Assembly: GCA_905233135.1 (NCBI GenBank)
Contig: CAJOCQ010000001.1
Location: 240,795 to 304,794 of the forward strand
Direction of reading: 5' to 3'
DNA: 64,000 nt
Source: an uncultured Selenomonadaceae bacterium
Lineage (GTDB): Bacteria > Bacillota > Negativicutes > Selenomonadales > Selenomonadaceae
Part shown: one piece after another, positions 48,643-58,691 of the stretch
How positions within the stretch are numbered: position 1 is the first letter of the stretch
Layout of the letters: the number at the start of each line of letters is the position of its first letter
The notes under the pieces: generated by a model
Database searches by the model: none
Told to the model about the DNA's origin: nothing
Seen by the model: only the letters and a program-made list of their open reading frames with translations
Translations under genes and position numbers: made by a program

Positions 48643-49716
48643 TTAAGCGGCAATGTCATATTTTTCGGTTAAAGTGTCATTCAAAAATTTTTCCAACTCA
48701 TCCAAAACGGCAGAAGCTTTTTTCGGCGAAGTTTGATTTGCAAGTTTTTTGGTTATTTGCCATAAATCTTTTTTTGTGGTGTCGTCAAGTTCGGCAAATT
48801 TCCCGTTCCAAGCAGAGTCGTACAAAAATTTTTGGCACTCTTGTGCGCGTTGTATACAATCCTGCATTTTAGTTTTTTTAATATTCGACCGTACAAATTC
48901 GTAAATGCTGTGGTCTATCGTAGTGTTAAGCTCAAAAGCGGCTTGATGGTGCAATTGCAATTCAACAATCGCGCCGTTTGAAAGTATCAGGCAAAGTTGA
49001 ATATCTCTGTAACCTTGCGGCAAAGGATTTTTCCAGCGGTCGTTAATCCAAATAACTTCATCACGTTTTTTAATTTTCTCGAACGCCGCCAATAATTCTT
49101 CTTCATTCGGAAAAATTAAACTTGCCGCCCAAATATCGGTAACGTAGCTGTAATCGCCGTTATATTCAATTTTTGCCTTTTCACGTACGCGCTTTTCTTT
49201 TTTTATATAGGGGCGTTGCTTAAGAGTGCCGCCCAATTCTTGTTGTAAATCTTGCATAAGAGTTTTAAATTCGCCTTCCGCCGCCCTATTCAGCGCGTAA
49301 AGGTCTTTGATATTTTTAACGTCTTTTTGATAAGGGTACGGGTGAACAATTACCGGCAGATATTTTGCGCCGAGTTCTTTCAATGCGGCAAGCGTTCTGT
49401 TGCCGTCAAGAACTGTATATGTTCCGTCGCCGCGTTCAATTACGTCCAAAGGCGCACGCTTTGAATAATTTTTATCAGCCATTCTAAGTTTCATATAGTA
49501 CATTGCTTGCGCCGTTCCTTCAGCTGTAACTTTTTCGCTCGGGCGCAATTTTTCAATCGGCACTATGATTGAATCTTTTGTGGTGGAAAGGTGTTGTGCA
49601 GCTATAGGGTCTAACTCTTCAGCTTCACATTTTACATTAAAACTAAAAATTAATGTAAAAAGCAAAATTAACATTCGCAATGCTAATAATTTTTGAAATT
49701 TAAATTTGCAAAACAT
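48643..49716 (-). CDS. Exported ParB-like/RelA-SpoT-like two-domain protein
   Basis: A 357-residue protein with an N-terminal signal or anchor (about 9-28). Residues about 49-125 follow the ParB/sulfiredoxin nuclease fold (IIVPIEKLRPSEKV, ERGDGTYTVLDGNRTLAALK). Residues about 170-290 resemble RelA/SpoT nucleotide pyrophosphokinase domains: basic KKEKRVREKAK, Asp194 in VTDIWAASLIF, PLPQGYRDIQLCL like NGYRSIH, and VELQLHH like EVQIRT. This combination plus a signal sequence recalls secreted polymorphic effectors. No immunity gene is seen beside it. A perfect AGGAGGGAG site precedes the ATG. Confidence 0.6.
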   Translation of the reverse strand: MFCKFKFQKLLALRMLILLFTLIFSFNVKCEAEELDPIAAQHLSTTKDSIIVPIEKLRPSEKVTAEGTAQAMYYMKLRMADKNYSKRAPLDVIERGDGTYTVLDGNRTLAALKELGAKYLPVIVHPYPYQKDVKNIKDLYALNRAAEGEFKTLMQDLQQELGGTLKQRPYIKKEKRVREKAKIEYNGDYSYVTDIWAASLIFPNEEELLAAFEKIKKRDEVIWINDRWKNPLPQGYRDIQLCLILSNGAIVELQLHHQAAFELNTTIDHSIYEFVRSNIKKTKMQDCIQRAQECQKFLYDSAWNGKFAELDDTTKKDLWQITKKLANQTSPKKASAVLDELEKFLNDTLTEKYDIAA

Positions 49717-49749
49717 TTTCTCCCTCCTGTCGAAATAAATTTTTACGGT

Positions 49750-49788
49750 GCAAAAATTAAGGGCTGAAGAATTTCTTCAACCCCTAAC
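49750..49788 (-). terminator. Terminator of the lon gene
   Basis: On the minus strand GGGTTGAAGAA pairs with TTCTTCAGCCC, then TTAATTTTTG. Confidence 0.7.
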
Positions 49789-49790
49789 AT

Positions 49791-52112
49791 TCAGGAAAGC
49801 AACGCCGTTTTTAAAACTTCGTCCATATGTTCCACAGGTACAAATTCAAGCTTTTCGCGCACGCTTTCAGGTATATCCTCAATATCTCGCGCGTTTTCTT
49901 TTGGCAAAATTATTGTACGCATACCTTCTCTATAAGCCGCCAAAACTTTTTCTTTCAAGCCGCCAATCGGTAAAACATTACCCCTTAAAGTTATTTCGCC
50001 CGTCATTGCAACGTCGGAGCGAACTTTTCTTTTTGTCAGCGCGGAAAACATTGCGGTTGCCATTGTGATACCTGCGCTTGGTCCGTCCTTCGGCACTGCG
50101 CCTTCAGGCACGTGTATATGAATGTCATTTTTCTCATAAAAATCTTCGTCAAGGTGCATTTCTTCGCTACGGCTGCGAATGTACGTCAAGCCTGCTTGTG
50201 CGCTTTCTTGCATAACTTCGCCGAGCTTGCCTGTAAGTAAAAGTTTACCTTTGCCCTTCAAAACTATTGCTTCAGTCGGCAAAATATCTCCGCCGACTTC
50301 AGTCCACGCCATACCCGTTGAAACGCCAACTTGCGGTTTCTTTTCGGCTTTATTCTGCAAAAATCTCGGACGTCCCAAAAATTCGCGCAGATTTTTTTTC
50401 GTAATATAAACGGTGCCTTCTGCGCCTTCGACAATTTTTCGCGCGGCTTTACGGCAAGCCTTGCCGATTGTCCTTTCAAGTTCACGAACGCCCGCCTCGC
50501 GCGTGTATTCGCCAATAATTTCCTGCAAAACGCCCTTACCAAATGCAACGTCGCCCGTTTTTAAGCCGTTGGCGTCTTTTTGTTTTTTGACAAGATAACG
50601 CTTGGCAATTTCAAGTTTTTCCTGTTCGGTGTAGCTTGAAAGGGTAATAATTTCCATTCTGTCGCGCAGGGGCTTGGGAATTGTGCTCATATCGTTCGCC
50701 GTAACAATCCACAAAACTTTTGAAAGGTCAAATGCCGTGTCAATGTAATGATCTGTAAAAGAATTATTTTGTTCGGGGTCAAGCACTTCCAACAACGCCG
50801 AAGACGGGTCGCCGCTGTAGCCGTCCTTGCCGAGTTTATCGACTTCATCAAGCAAAAAGACGGGATTATTTGCGCCCGCTTTTTTCAACCCTTGAATGAT
50901 TCTGCCCGGCAACGCGCCGACATAAGTTCTGCGGTGTCCCCTAATTTCTGCCTCGTCACGAATGCCGCCCAAACTTGCACGAATAAATTTTCTGTTTACA
51001 GCCTTTGCAACCGAAGACGCAAGCGAAGTTTTGCCAACGCCTGGCGGTCCTACAAGGCAAAGAATAGGCGCGGGTTTATCCTGCGTCAAAACTTTTACCG
51101 CCAAAAAGTCCAAAATTCTTTCCTTGACTTTTTCCAAGCCGTAATGGTCGGCGTCAAGAATTTTTTTGGCGTTTACAATATCAGTTGAATCTTCGGTTGA
51201 AACATTCCAAGGCAAATCTAAAAGCCAATCAATGTAAGTGCGAATAACGCTGGCTTCTTGCGCCATTGAAGGCAACCGCTCCATTCGCTTAATTTCCTTG
51301 TTGACAATTTCTTTGACTTCGTCGGGATAATTGCCCTCGTCCAACTTTTTACGATATTCGGAGGCGTTTTCTGCAACGTCTTCGTCTTCGCCGAGTTCTT
51401 TATGAATTGCGCGCAGTTGTTCGCGGAGGTAACTGTCCTTTTGAAATTTTTCAATTTGCCCGCGTACGCGCTGATTAATTTGCATTTCCATTTGAAGAAC
51501 TTCGAGTTCACGCGCCAAAATTGCATACAATTTTTCAAGCCGCTCTTCAACGTCCAAACTTTCAAGTAAGCCCTGTTTTTGTTCAACTTTCAAATTTAAA
51601 TGACTTGTGATTAAATCTGCAAGCCGCCCTATATCTTCAAGAATCGTAACTGCAACAAAAGTTTCTGAAGGAATGCGCTTGCTGATTTTTACCCATTCTT
51701 CAAATTCGTGAACAACGCCGCGCACCAACGCCTCAAGTTGCAAAGAATCTTTCCAGGCGTCCTCGTGAACTTCAACGCCGACTTCAACATAATTTTTTGT
51801 GTCGTCATATTCTTGAATAACGCCGCGATGTACGCCCTCAATTAAAACCCTGACGTTGCCGTCGGGGATTTTAATAATTTGACGAACTTCGGCGATTGTG
51901 CCTACTTCATATAAATCTTCACGGCGCGGCGCGTCCATATCTAAATTTCGTTGCGTAACAAGAAAAATTTTTCTGTCGGCAACCATAGCCGCCTCAAGTG
52001 CGTTTATTGAACTTTCGCGCCCTACGTCCAAATGCATTATCATATTAGGAAAAACCGTTACGCCCCGCAATGGTACGAGCGGCAATTTTAAATGGTCTAT
52101 TACGTGTGTCAA
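49791..52112 (-). CDS. lon: ATP-dependent protease Lon
   Basis: Degrades misfolded and regulatory proteins. N-terminal substrate domain (about 10-200), AAA+ module (Walker [10 protein letters not shown], Walker [12 protein letters not shown]) and C-terminal protease with the catalytic Ser in [12 protein letters not shown] and Lys in [10 protein letters not shown]. The TTG at 52112 directly behind GGAGGTGA gives 773 residues and a normal N-terminus ([18 protein letters not shown]). Starts further up (52127, 52154) lie in the ribosome site or in a short repeat. It is last in the tig-clpP-clpX-lon run. Confidence 0.95.
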   Translation of the reverse strand: MTHVIDHLKLPLVPLRGVTVFPNMIMHLDVGRESSINALEAAMVADRKIFLVTQRNLDMDAPRREDLYEVGTIAEVRQIIKIPDGNVRVLIEGVHRGVIQEYDDTKNYVEVGVEVHEDAWKDSLQLEALVRGVVHEFEEWVKISKRIPSETFVAVTILEDIGRLADLITSHLNLKVEQKQGLLESLDVEERLEKLYAILARELEVLQMEMQINQRVRGQIEKFQKDSYLREQLRAIHKELGEDEDVAENASEYRKKLDEGNYPDEVKEIVNKEIKRMERLPSMAQEASVIRTYIDWLLDLPWNVSTEDSTDIVNAKKILDADHYGLEKVKERILDFLAVKVLTQDKPAPILCLVGPPGVGKTSLASSVAKAVNRKFIRASLGGIRDEAEIRGHRRTYVGALPGRIIQGLKKAGANNPVFLLDEVDKLGKDGYSGDPSSALLEVLDPEQNNSFTDHYIDTAFDLSKVLWIVTANDMSTIPKPLRDRMEIITLSSYTEQEKLEIAKRYLVKKQKDANGLKTGDVAFGKGVLQEIIGEYTREAGVRELERTIGKACRKAARKIVEGAEGTVYITKKNLREFLGRPRFLQNKAEKKPQVGVSTGMAWTEVGGDILPTEAIVLKGKGKLLLTGKLGEVMQESAQAGLTYIRSRSEEMHLDEDFYEKNDIHIHVPEGAVPKDGPSAGITMATAMFSALTKRKVRSDVAMTGEITLRGNVLPIGGLKEKVLAAYREGMRTIILPKENARDIEDIPESVREKLEFVPVEHMDEVLKTALLS

Positions 52113-52127
52113 TTTTGTCACCTCCAT

Positions 52128-52150
52128 TATAGGTTTTAGGTTTTTGCTAA
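52128..52150. repeat. Short degenerate repeat (TAGGTTTTAGG type)
   Basis: TTATAGGTTTTAGGTTTTTG lies just upstream of lon, between it and clpX. It is like the units at 25197 and 60597. Confidence 0.5.
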
Positions 52151-52161
52151 CCAACTGTCAA

Positions 52162-53409
52162 TTATTTTTTAAGTTTTAAAGATTTGCCGCCGTCAACTTT
52201 CAGCATTGGCGATTGATTCAGCAAAACATCTTCTTTTGTTATGGTACAAACAGAACTGCCTTCAAAGGAAGGAATTTCAAACATAACATTTCGCATAATT
52301 CTTTCAAGGATTGAGCGCAAGCCGCGTGCGCCTGTATTTCTTAAAATTGCCTCGTGCGCTATTGCCTTCAGCGCGTCATCTTCAAAGATTAATTGCGCGT
52401 TATCCATTTCCATAAGTTTTTGATATTGTTTGACGAGAGCATTTTTCGGCTTTGTAAGAATTTGAATCAGCGCGTTTTCGTCGAGCGGGTCAAGCGTTAC
52501 GATAATTGGCAGGCGTCCTACAAATTCGGGAATCAAGCCGTCTTGGAGTAAATCGTCGGGCATAACGTCTTTTAAAAGTTTGCCAACGTCTTTATCTTCT
52601 TTGGAAGCAATATTTGCGCCGAAACCCAACGCTTTGCCCTTAATTCGCTTTTCAATGACTTTATCCAAATCGTTAAACGCGCCGCCGCAAATGAACAAAA
52701 TATTTGTAGTGTCGATAGTAACCATTTCCTGCATTTGCTGATAAACGTTGCTTTGAATCGGAACATTGACGCTTGTACCTTCCAAAATTTTCAATAAAGC
52801 TTGCTGGACGCCTTCGCCCGAAATATCACGATTTGCGCCGGGCTTTTTTGCAATTTTATCCACTTCATCAATATAAATAATTCCGCGCTCCGCCTTTGAA
52901 ATATCGCCGTTCGCAGATTGAATCAACGCCAATAAAATATCCTCAACGTCTTCGCCGACATAGCCCGCTTCAGTCAAAGAATTAGCGTCAACAATGGCAA
53001 GCGGCACATTTAAAATTTTCGCCAAAGTTTGTGCAAGCAAAGTTTTGCCGCTGCCCGTCGGTCCAATCATTAAGATATTGGATTTTTGGAGCTCAACATC
53101 TTCCTTGCGTTTTTTCTGCCCTATTCTTTTATAGTGGTTGTACACGGCAACCGACAAAGTTTTTTTGGCTTCTTCCTGCCCGATAACGTATTCTTCGAGG
53201 ATTGAAAAAATTTTTTTCGGCTTGGGAAGTTCATTGCTTATAGCAGTTTCTTCTTCCTTAATTTCAGTTTCGAGCATTTCTACGCAAATTTTAACGCAGT
53301 CATCGCAAATATAGCCGCTTTGCCCTGCAATAAGGCGGTTTACTTGGCGGTTGGATTTGCCGCAAAACGAACATTTATAAACGCCTGAATTGTTATCATT
53401 TTTAGCCAT
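52162..53409 (-). CDS. clpX: ClpX unfoldase
   Basis: AAA+ unfoldase that feeds ClpP. The N-terminal zinc domain (CSFCGK...CDDC, about 11-36), Walker [13 protein letters not shown], Walker [14 protein letters not shown], the pore GYVGED and the ClpP-contact IGF-equivalent loop region are present. The ATG at 53409 follows GGGAGGCG and gives 415 residues. Repeat I separates it from clpP, so clpX may be less tightly coupled to clpP than usual. Confidence 0.96.
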   Translation of the reverse strand: MAKNDNNSGVYKCSFCGKSNRQVNRLIAGQSGYICDDCVKICVEMLETEIKEEETAISNELPKPKKIFSILEEYVIGQEEAKKTLSVAVYNHYKRIGQKKRKEDVELQKSNILMIGPTGSGKTLLAQTLAKILNVPLAIVDANSLTEAGYVGEDVEDILLALIQSANGDISKAERGIIYIDEVDKIAKKPGANRDISGEGVQQALLKILEGTSVNVPIQSNVYQQMQEMVTIDTTNILFICGGAFNDLDKVIEKRIKGKALGFGANIASKEDKDVGKLLKDVMPDDLLQDGLIPEFVGRLPIIVTLDPLDENALIQILTKPKNALVKQYQKLMEMDNAQLIFEDDALKAIAHEAILRNTGARGLRSILERIMRNVMFEIPSFEGSSVCTITKEDVLLNQSPMLKVDGGKSLKLKK

Positions 53410-53465
53410 AATTTCGCCTCCCTTCTTGCAGTAAAAAATTTTCATTACTATTTTAATATTTTAAA

Positions 53466-53597
53466 TGTACTTTCTTTTTCCGAAGCAAAAAAGAAAGTAC
53501 CAAAGAAAAGTGCTTTTAAGCGCGTGCGTAGTAGGAGACCCGCTGAAATCGCGTCACGCGATTTGCGCGGGAAGGCCGCCCATCCTTGGGCGGCGAT
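53466..53597 (+). repeat. Modular palindromic repeat, copy I
   Basis: Head GTACTTTCTTTTTCCGAAGC and ACCAAAGAAAAGTGC as in type-1 copies, but a different body: CCCGCTGAAATCGCGTCACG...GCGCGGG, then GGCCGCCCATCCTTGGGCGG. It lies between clpX and clpP. It shows that head and body combine freely. Confidence 0.8.
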
Positions 53598-53629
53598 TTT
53601 TATTTTTGTAATATTTTTTTAGAAAAAAA

Positions 53630-54241
53630 TTATTCCTCTTTATCTAAATCGACTTTTGCGGGGCGAGAAATAACATCGTCAATCAAGCCGTAATTTTTGG
53701 CGTCTTCAGCAGTCATAAAATTATCGCGTTCGGTATCTGCAACAATTTTTTCGCGCGGCTGTCCTGTATGTTTGCAAAGAATATCATTGCCGACTTCACG
53801 CAGGCGCAAGATTTCCCGCGCCTGAATTTGAATATCTGTAGATTGCCCGCTGGCTCCGCCAAGCGGCTGATGAATCATAATTCTTGCAAGCGGCAAGGCG
53901 AAACGTTTACCTTTTGCGCCCGCAGTTAAAAGCAAGGAACCCATACTGGCGGCTTGACCAATGCAAATTGTTGAAACATCAGGCTTTATATATTGCATTG
54001 TATCATAAATTGCAAGCCCCGCCGTAACAACGCCGCCGGGACTGTTTATGTATAAATGAATGTCCTTGTCGGGGTCTTCGGATTCAAGGAAAAGCATTTG
54101 CGCGACAATGGAATTTGCAACGTCATCGTTGATTGGTCCGCCGAGAAAAATAATCCTGTCTTTGAGCAGGCGCGAATAAATATCGTAGGCGCGTTCGCCA
54201 AATCCTGTTTTTTCGATAACCATTGGCACATAGTAAGCCAT
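53630..54241 (-). CDS. clpP: ClpP protease subunit
   Basis: Serine protease that forms a 14-mer with ClpX. The catalytic Ser is in [11 protein letters not shown] (about 98), His in MIHQPLGG (about 123) and Asp in TERDNFM (about 172). Its 203 residues are standard. It is preceded by tig, in the usual order. Confidence 0.97.
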   Translation of the reverse strand: MAYYVPMVIEKTGFGERAYDIYSRLLKDRIIFLGGPINDDVANSIVAQMLFLESEDPDKDIHLYINSPGGVVTAGLAIYDTMQYIKPDVSTICIGQAASMGSLLLTAGAKGKRFALPLARIMIHQPLGGASGQSTDIQIQAREILRLREVGNDILCKHTGQPREKIVADTERDNFMTAEDAKNYGLIDDVISRPAKVDLDKEE

Positions 54242-54342
54242 AAAATTTCACCTCTGAATATATAAGAATTGCGATTGAGACGCGAGTATTAAAGCTCGAA
54301 TCCCAACCGCCTTTCAAAAATTTCTATTAAATTAAAAATAAA

Positions 54343-55704
54343 TTATTCAGCTTTTTCTTCGGATTTTTTTTCAGTGTCAGCAGTTTTAGTTTCTTCGACT
54401 TTTTCGGCGTCATCTTTAAATCTGTTGTCGAAGATAAACGCGGCAACTTTGCGGCGCAGAACGTTATTTGCAACGCTGCCGAGTTGGCGATTTTCCTGCA
54501 AGATTTTATAAATTTGTTTAGGAGTAGTGCGGTACATTTGCGCCATAATTGCAAGCTCGTAATTAAGTTCCTGATTGTTGACGGAAATATTTTCGGCGTG
54601 CGCGACTTCGTCAAGCAAAATACTTGTCAAAACGTCTTGCTTTGCGGCGTCTTTGTACTGTTCGCGCAGTCCGTCCATATCGACGCCTGAAAATGACATA
54701 TATTGCTCAAGTTTCATACCTTGACTTTGCAGTTGCAAAGAAAGTTCTTGAATCATTTGAGAAATTCTGTCCTCAATCATAACGGGCGGCACGTCCACAG
54801 TCATATTTTCGACAGCCTTTTCAATAACGGCTTGTTGCTGTTTTTCGGCGGCGCGGCGTTCGGCGTTGGCTTCCATATTCTTTTTAATATCAGCTTTAAA
54901 TTCGTCAAGCGTTTCAAACTTGCTGACTTTCTTTGCAAATTCGTCGTCAAGCGGCGGCAATTCTTTATGTTTGATAGAATTAATTTTGCAATGGAAAACT
55001 GCGGGCTTGTCGGCTAAATCTTTTGCGTGATAATCTTCGGGGAAAGTAACTTTAACGTCTTTTTCGTCGCCAACTTGCAAGCCGATGAGTTGTTCTTCAA
55101 AATCGCCAATGAAACTGTGAGAGCCAATTTCCAACGGGTGGTCTTTAGCTTCGCCGCCCTGAAATTTTTCACCGTCAACAGTTCCTACAAAATCCAAAGT
55201 GATAAAATCGCCGTCAGCAACTTTTGCGTCGGCTGGCGCGTCAATCATATTTGCGTGGTGTCCGCGCAGGTGTTCAACTTGTTCGTCAACCGCTTCATCT
55301 GTAACGGGTTCAACAACTTTATCGACTTTCAAATTTTTATATTCGCCGAGTTTAACTTCAGGGTAATTCGTGAAAGTCAATGTAAAAACAAAATCCTTGC
55401 CGTCTTCGCAAGTGATAATTTTGTGGCGCATTTGAGTAACGGGGATAATTTTTTCTTCTTTGATAATATCATTGGCGGCTTTTTGAATGAGAATGTCAGC
55501 GGCTTCGTCGAGAATTGCGCCCTTGCCGAAATGTTGTTCAAGGATTTGCAACGGCGGAACTTTGCCCTTGCGAAAACCGGGAATATTTGCGTGTTCAGAA
55601 AGTTGTTTGCAAGCGCGTTTTTTGGCTTTTTCCAATTCGGCGGCTTCAAATTCTACTGTAATTTCACTTTCGTAATTGTCTATTTTTTTTGTGGTAGTTT
55701 TCAT
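54343..55704 (-). CDS. tig: Trigger factor
   Basis: Ribosome-bound chaperone with prolyl isomerase activity. The ribosome-docking motif GFRKGKVP lies near residue 43, an FKBP domain (about 150-240: GDFITLDFVGTVDGEKFQGG, IGSHSFIGDFEEQLIG) follows, and a long helical C-terminal part with an acidic Lys/Glu tail. The ATG at 55704 is assigned; TTG at 55710 is closer to the GGGAGG site and is a fair alternative. It heads the clpP-clpX-lon run. Confidence 0.95.
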   Translation of the reverse strand: MKTTTKKIDNYESEITVEFEAAELEKAKKRACKQLSEHANIPGFRKGKVPPLQILEQHFGKGAILDEAADILIQKAANDIIKEEKIIPVTQMRHKIITCEDGKDFVFTLTFTNYPEVKLGEYKNLKVDKVVEPVTDEAVDEQVEHLRGHHANMIDAPADAKVADGDFITLDFVGTVDGEKFQGGEAKDHPLEIGSHSFIGDFEEQLIGLQVGDEKDVKVTFPEDYHAKDLADKPAVFHCKINSIKHKELPPLDDEFAKKVSKFETLDEFKADIKKNMEANAERRAAEKQQQAVIEKAVENMTVDVPPVMIEDRISQMIQELSLQLQSQGMKLEQYMSFSGVDMDGLREQYKDAAKQDVLTSILLDEVAHAENISVNNQELNYELAIMAQMYRTTPKQIYKILQENRQLGSVANNVLRRKVAAFIFDNRFKDDAEKVEETKTADTEKKSEEKAE

Positions 55705-55828
55705 TGTCAAAATATGACCTCCCGTTTATTCCATTATGCAATACGCCGTAAATCTTAACATAACTATAAAAAAAAAACAAGTTTTATAACGGCTTTTAAA
55801 GGTTTTGTAAATAGTTTTTTTATTTATA

Positions 55829-56007
55829 TGTTCTTTCTTTTTTCAGTCGCAAAAAAAGAAAGAACCAAAGAAAAAGTGCTTTTTTCCCGCCCGTCAGGGC
55901 CGCTCGGTTTCTGTACGCACGTAGTAACAGGATGCCCCCTTTGGGGCGCAAACTTTTTCCCACGCTCTTAAAAAAGGTCAAGCTGCGGCTTTAGTGACGG
56001 GCGGCTT
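55829..56007 (+). repeat. Modular palindromic repeat, copy J
   Basis: A full type-1 copy: head TTCTTTCTTTTTTCAGTCGC and ACCAAAGAAAAAGTGC, body CCCGCCCGTCAGGGCCGCTC ... AGCTGCGGC ... TGACGGGCGG with inner GCCCCCTTTGGGGCGC. It is antisense to tig and to the next gene upstream. Confidence 0.88.
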
Positions 56008-56012
56008 TTTAA

Positions 56013-56041
56013 TTTCCCTAACCCCTATTCCCTAATTCCCA
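56013..56041. repeat. Short degenerate repeat (TTAGGGAATAGGGG type)
   Basis: On the minus strand GGGAATTAGGGAATAGGGG overlaps the 3' end of the gene at 56025-56372, giving its last residues (GIRE) and its stop. Confidence 0.7.
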
Positions 56042-56372
56042 ATGTCTCCAAAAATTTTTTGCCGCCTTCTCGCATTTCGGATTCGGCGGCAATTTGTTTC
56101 ATAAGGGCGCAAGTTTTTTCGTCGAAATTCGGCGCAGAATTATTTATTGCAACCGCCGCTATCATAAGCAACTTTGCTGTAAAAATTCTTTCGTTGAATT
56201 GAACTTCTGCAAGGGATTCTTGCGCGGTTTTAAAAAGGTTTTCGGTCTTTTCCAAATCTTCAACCGTATTATGAACCGTTCGCAAAAGTCCCGAAGATTC
56301 ATAGGGATTAATTTTTTTCTTTGAAGTTTTTTTGGCGTTAATCCCCTTCAAAATTTCTGAAATGTTTTTCAT
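56025..56372 (-). CDS. Hypothetical helical protein
   Basis: A 115-residue cytoplasmic protein, mostly helical (MKNISEILKGINAKKTSKKK; VHNTVEDLEKTENLFKTAQESL). I do not recognise it. It follows the next gene by 15 bases, suggesting joint expression with the hypothetical gene and prenyl synthase upstream. Its last four residues are encoded by a short repeat. Confidence 0.6.
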   Translation of the reverse strand: MKNISEILKGINAKKTSKKKINPYESSGLLRTVHNTVEDLEKTENLFKTAQESLAEVQFNERIFTAKLLMIAAVAINNSAPNFDEKTCALMKQIAAESEMREGGKKFLETLGIRE

Positions 56373-56387
56373 AGTTGCACCTCAAAT

Positions 56388-56936
56388 TTATTTGCAGAAA
56401 AAATTTTGCCCTTCGTCGGTTTCAAGTTGCAATTCGCTGTTTTTGTCAAGCTTGCCGTTGGTTGCCACGAATTTTACCGCCTTGCACCAATCACGCAGAG
56501 TTTTTTCATTGAAGTCAAAACAGTACGCCAAGTCAACAATATTTGAAAGTTCGCGGTTATAAATTTCGTCATTCGCCGCCGCGCTGAACAGCAGCCAAAA
56601 TATCAGCCGCTGAAAAGTCAAAATTGCGCTTTTATCGCCGTTCCTGTACTTTGTGTCAATGTAATTTTGTACGAGCATTTGTTCATTGATAATTTCCAGC
56701 GGGCTGTCCTTGCTCGGGTTGAAAACGGCGTCCAACGCGCCAATAACGGCGTCATCGTTGTAACGTTTGAATTGCGGCACGGCGTAAGCGCGAAATTTAG
56801 TGCGGGCGTTGCCGATAATAAAAAGTCCGGCTGAGCGTCCCGCCAAATAAAAATCGATATTTTGAATAATAGTTTTGACTTTGACGAGGCGCATTTGTTC
56901 GGATTCTGAATTAATTTCGTCAAATTTGCTTGGCAT
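56388..56936 (-). CDS. Hypothetical protein
   Basis: A 182-residue protein with an alpha/beta start (LVKVKTIIQNIDFYLAGRSAGLFIIG) and a helical C-terminal half. No family is recognised; no signal peptide or membrane helix. It sits 22 bases after the polyprenyl synthase gene and before another hypothetical gene on the same strand. Confidence 0.6.
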   Translation of the reverse strand: MPSKFDEINSESEQMRLVKVKTIIQNIDFYLAGRSAGLFIIGNARTKFRAYAVPQFKRYNDDAVIGALDAVFNPSKDSPLEIINEQMLVQNYIDTKYRNGDKSAILTFQRLIFWLLFSAAANDEIYNRELSNIVDLAYCFDFNEKTLRDWCKAVKFVATNGKLDKNSELQLETDEGQNFFCK

Positions 56937-56958
56937 AGTTTAACCTTCTTTCGACGAG

Positions 56959-57930
56959 TTACCATTTGCGATTAATTACAAAATCAGCAATTTGTTCGAG
57001 TGAAAATTTTACAGCTTGATTAATATTTTGCGGCAAGTCGAGGCGCGCGCATTCAATATGACTTGCGGCGCGGTTTTTGCAATATTCAACTGCATCAGTT
57101 TCAGAAATAATTTTAATAGCGGTTTTAATATCGTCAAGAGAAATTTTATCCTGCGCGAGAATTTTTTTCAAGGCGGCGGAATTTTTTTCAAACTGCAACG
57201 CGCGAATCACGGGCAAAGTTATAACGCCGCTTTTTAAATCGCCGCCGACAGCTTTACCTGTAATTTTTTCTTCGCCGAAAAAGTCCAGCAAATCATCAAC
57301 AATTTGAAAAGCAAGCCCTAAACTTGTACCGTAATTCGCCAAATTTTCCACTTCAGAATTTTCAAGTTCGGAAATAAGCCCGCCGAGTCTGCAACAAGTT
57401 GAAAGAAAAAACGCCGTCTTCAAATTAATTCTGCCGTAATATTCGCCCAAAGTCGGAATTTGAAATAACGCGCGGTCTTGGGCAATTTCGCCAATGCAAA
57501 GATTTTTCACAAGCTTTGAAAGAATCAGGCTGACTTCATCGCCGTAATTATTTTCTGCGACGAGTTGAAACGCCTTTGCAAAAAGATAATCGCCGACAAG
57601 CACGGCAATTTGAGCGTTATATTTTGCGTTGAGAGTTTCGACGCCGCGCCTTTTTTTTGCGCCGTCCAAAATGTCATCGTGAACAAGGCTTGCGGTATGA
57701 ATCAATTCAAGCGCGGTTGCAAGCGGCAATAATTTTTTAGCGGGATAAATTTTTCTGGTACGTGCGCACAACAAAAATAATTTTGGGCGCAATCTTTTGC
57801 CGCCTTTAATTAAGGGCGTGCAAATTTCCTTTATAAAAATATCGTCGCTTACGGCTTTTTCCAAATAAATTTCCAAATCCCGCAAATCGTCCGCGTTGCC
57901 TGTTGCAGATATGAAATTCAAAAAACTCAC
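56959..57930 (-). CDS. Polyprenyl diphosphate synthase
   Basis: A 323-residue trans-prenyltransferase that lengthens isoprenoid diphosphates for quinones or carrier lipids. The first Asp-rich motif is LVHDDILDGAKKRRG (about 87-101) and the second is FQIVDDLLDFFG (about 209-220); GGKRLRPKL and K-G-equivalents for IPP binding are present. A heptaprenyl or octaprenyl product is typical for this group; sequence alone does not fix chain length. Partner subunit genes are not seen. Confidence 0.9.
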   Translation of the reverse strand: MSFLNFISATGNADDLRDLEIYLEKAVSDDIFIKEICTPLIKGGKRLRPKLFLLCARTRKIYPAKKLLPLATALELIHTASLVHDDILDGAKKRRGVETLNAKYNAQIAVLVGDYLFAKAFQLVAENNYGDEVSLILSKLVKNLCIGEIAQDRALFQIPTLGEYYGRINLKTAFFLSTCCRLGGLISELENSEVENLANYGTSLGLAFQIVDDLLDFFGEEKITGKAVGGDLKSGVITLPVIRALQFEKNSAALKKILAQDKISLDDIKTAIKIISETDAVEYCKNRAASHIECARLDLPQNINQAVKFSLEQIADFVINRKW

Positions 57931-58000
57931 CTATTTTCCGGAAAATGTGTTTTTAAAAGTTTTTTAGTTTTTTTACAGAAAGAAATTTTTTACAGTTTCA

Positions 58001-58040
58001 ATTCCCTAATGCCTAGTGCCTATTGCCTAGTGCCTAAAAA
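58001..58040. repeat. Short degenerate repeat (GCCTAGTGCCTA type)
   Basis: TTCCCTAATGCCTAGTGCCTATTGCCTAGT-like units in tandem downstream of the lytic transglycosylase gene. Confidence 0.7.
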
Positions 58041-58055
58041 TTGCGCCGCAATTTT

Positions 58056-58691
58056 TCAGTAAAGAAATTTTAAGCTTGCAAAGCGCAATTCGCCGAGTTG
58101 AACAAGTTTGTAGCCGATACCCGCGCCGTAAAGTTCGCTGTACTTTTCGCGGCACTGCAAAACGCGCTTAACATAATTTCTTGTTTCGCTGTAGGGAATT
58201 GCGTCAATATCAGAAAAATCTTTGTCCCAATCGTTTTCTTGAATCCAATGCTGAACATTGCCGCGCCCCGCGTTGTACGCCGCCAACGCCAAAATGTCAT
58301 TGCCAAAAAATTCTTCCTCAAGCTCCGCCAAATACCAAATCCCGTATTTAATATTTCTGTCGCATTCGTGCATTTCTTCAAGCGTAGGAATTTTTTCATT
58401 TAAACAGTAGGCAATCCAGCCCGCAGTTTCAGGCATAAGTTGCATTAAACCGACTGCGCCGCTGCCCGAGCAGGCGTTATCGTGAAAGTTACTTTCAACT
58501 TTCATAACTGAAACCGCCAAAAAGCTGTCAACTTTATAATTGCGTGAATATTTTTCAATTTCTGCGCGGTAGGGGAAAGGGTACAAAACTTTTTTCTGCG
58601 TGTCGGGGTGATTGACAAAAGCATAAACGCCCGCGCAAATTATTATTATAAGTGCAAAAAATTTTTTAAACGAAAATTTTTTAAACTTCAT
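58056..58691 (-). CDS. Membrane-anchored lytic transglycosylase (Slt-type)
   Basis: A 211-residue protein with an N-terminal membrane helix (about 9-27) and a soluble-lytic-transglycosylase domain. The catalytic Glu is in SVMKVESNFHDNA, followed by GAVGLMQLMPETA and ALAAYNAGRGNV; a C-terminal YSETRNYVKRVL completes the family pattern. It cleaves peptidoglycan glycan strands. The ATG at 58691 lies within the end of coaE, giving an 11-base overlap. Confidence 0.9.
   Translation of the reverse strand: MKFKKFSFKKFFALIIIICAGVYAFVNHPDTQKKVLYPFPYRAEIEKYSRNYKVDSFLAVSVMKVESNFHDNACSGSGAVGLMQLMPETAGWIAYCLNEKIPTLEEMHECDRNIKYGIWYLAELEEEFFGNDILALAAYNAGRGNVQHWIQENDWDKDFSDIDAIPYSETRNYVKRVLQCREKYSELYGAGIGYKLVQLGELRFASLKFLY

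Noticed and set aside
55027..55758. A 243-codon open frame on the plus strand opposite tig.
   Set aside because: It is fully antisense to a complete trigger factor gene and reads as an unlikely Phe/Asn-rich protein; it follows from the codon use of tig.
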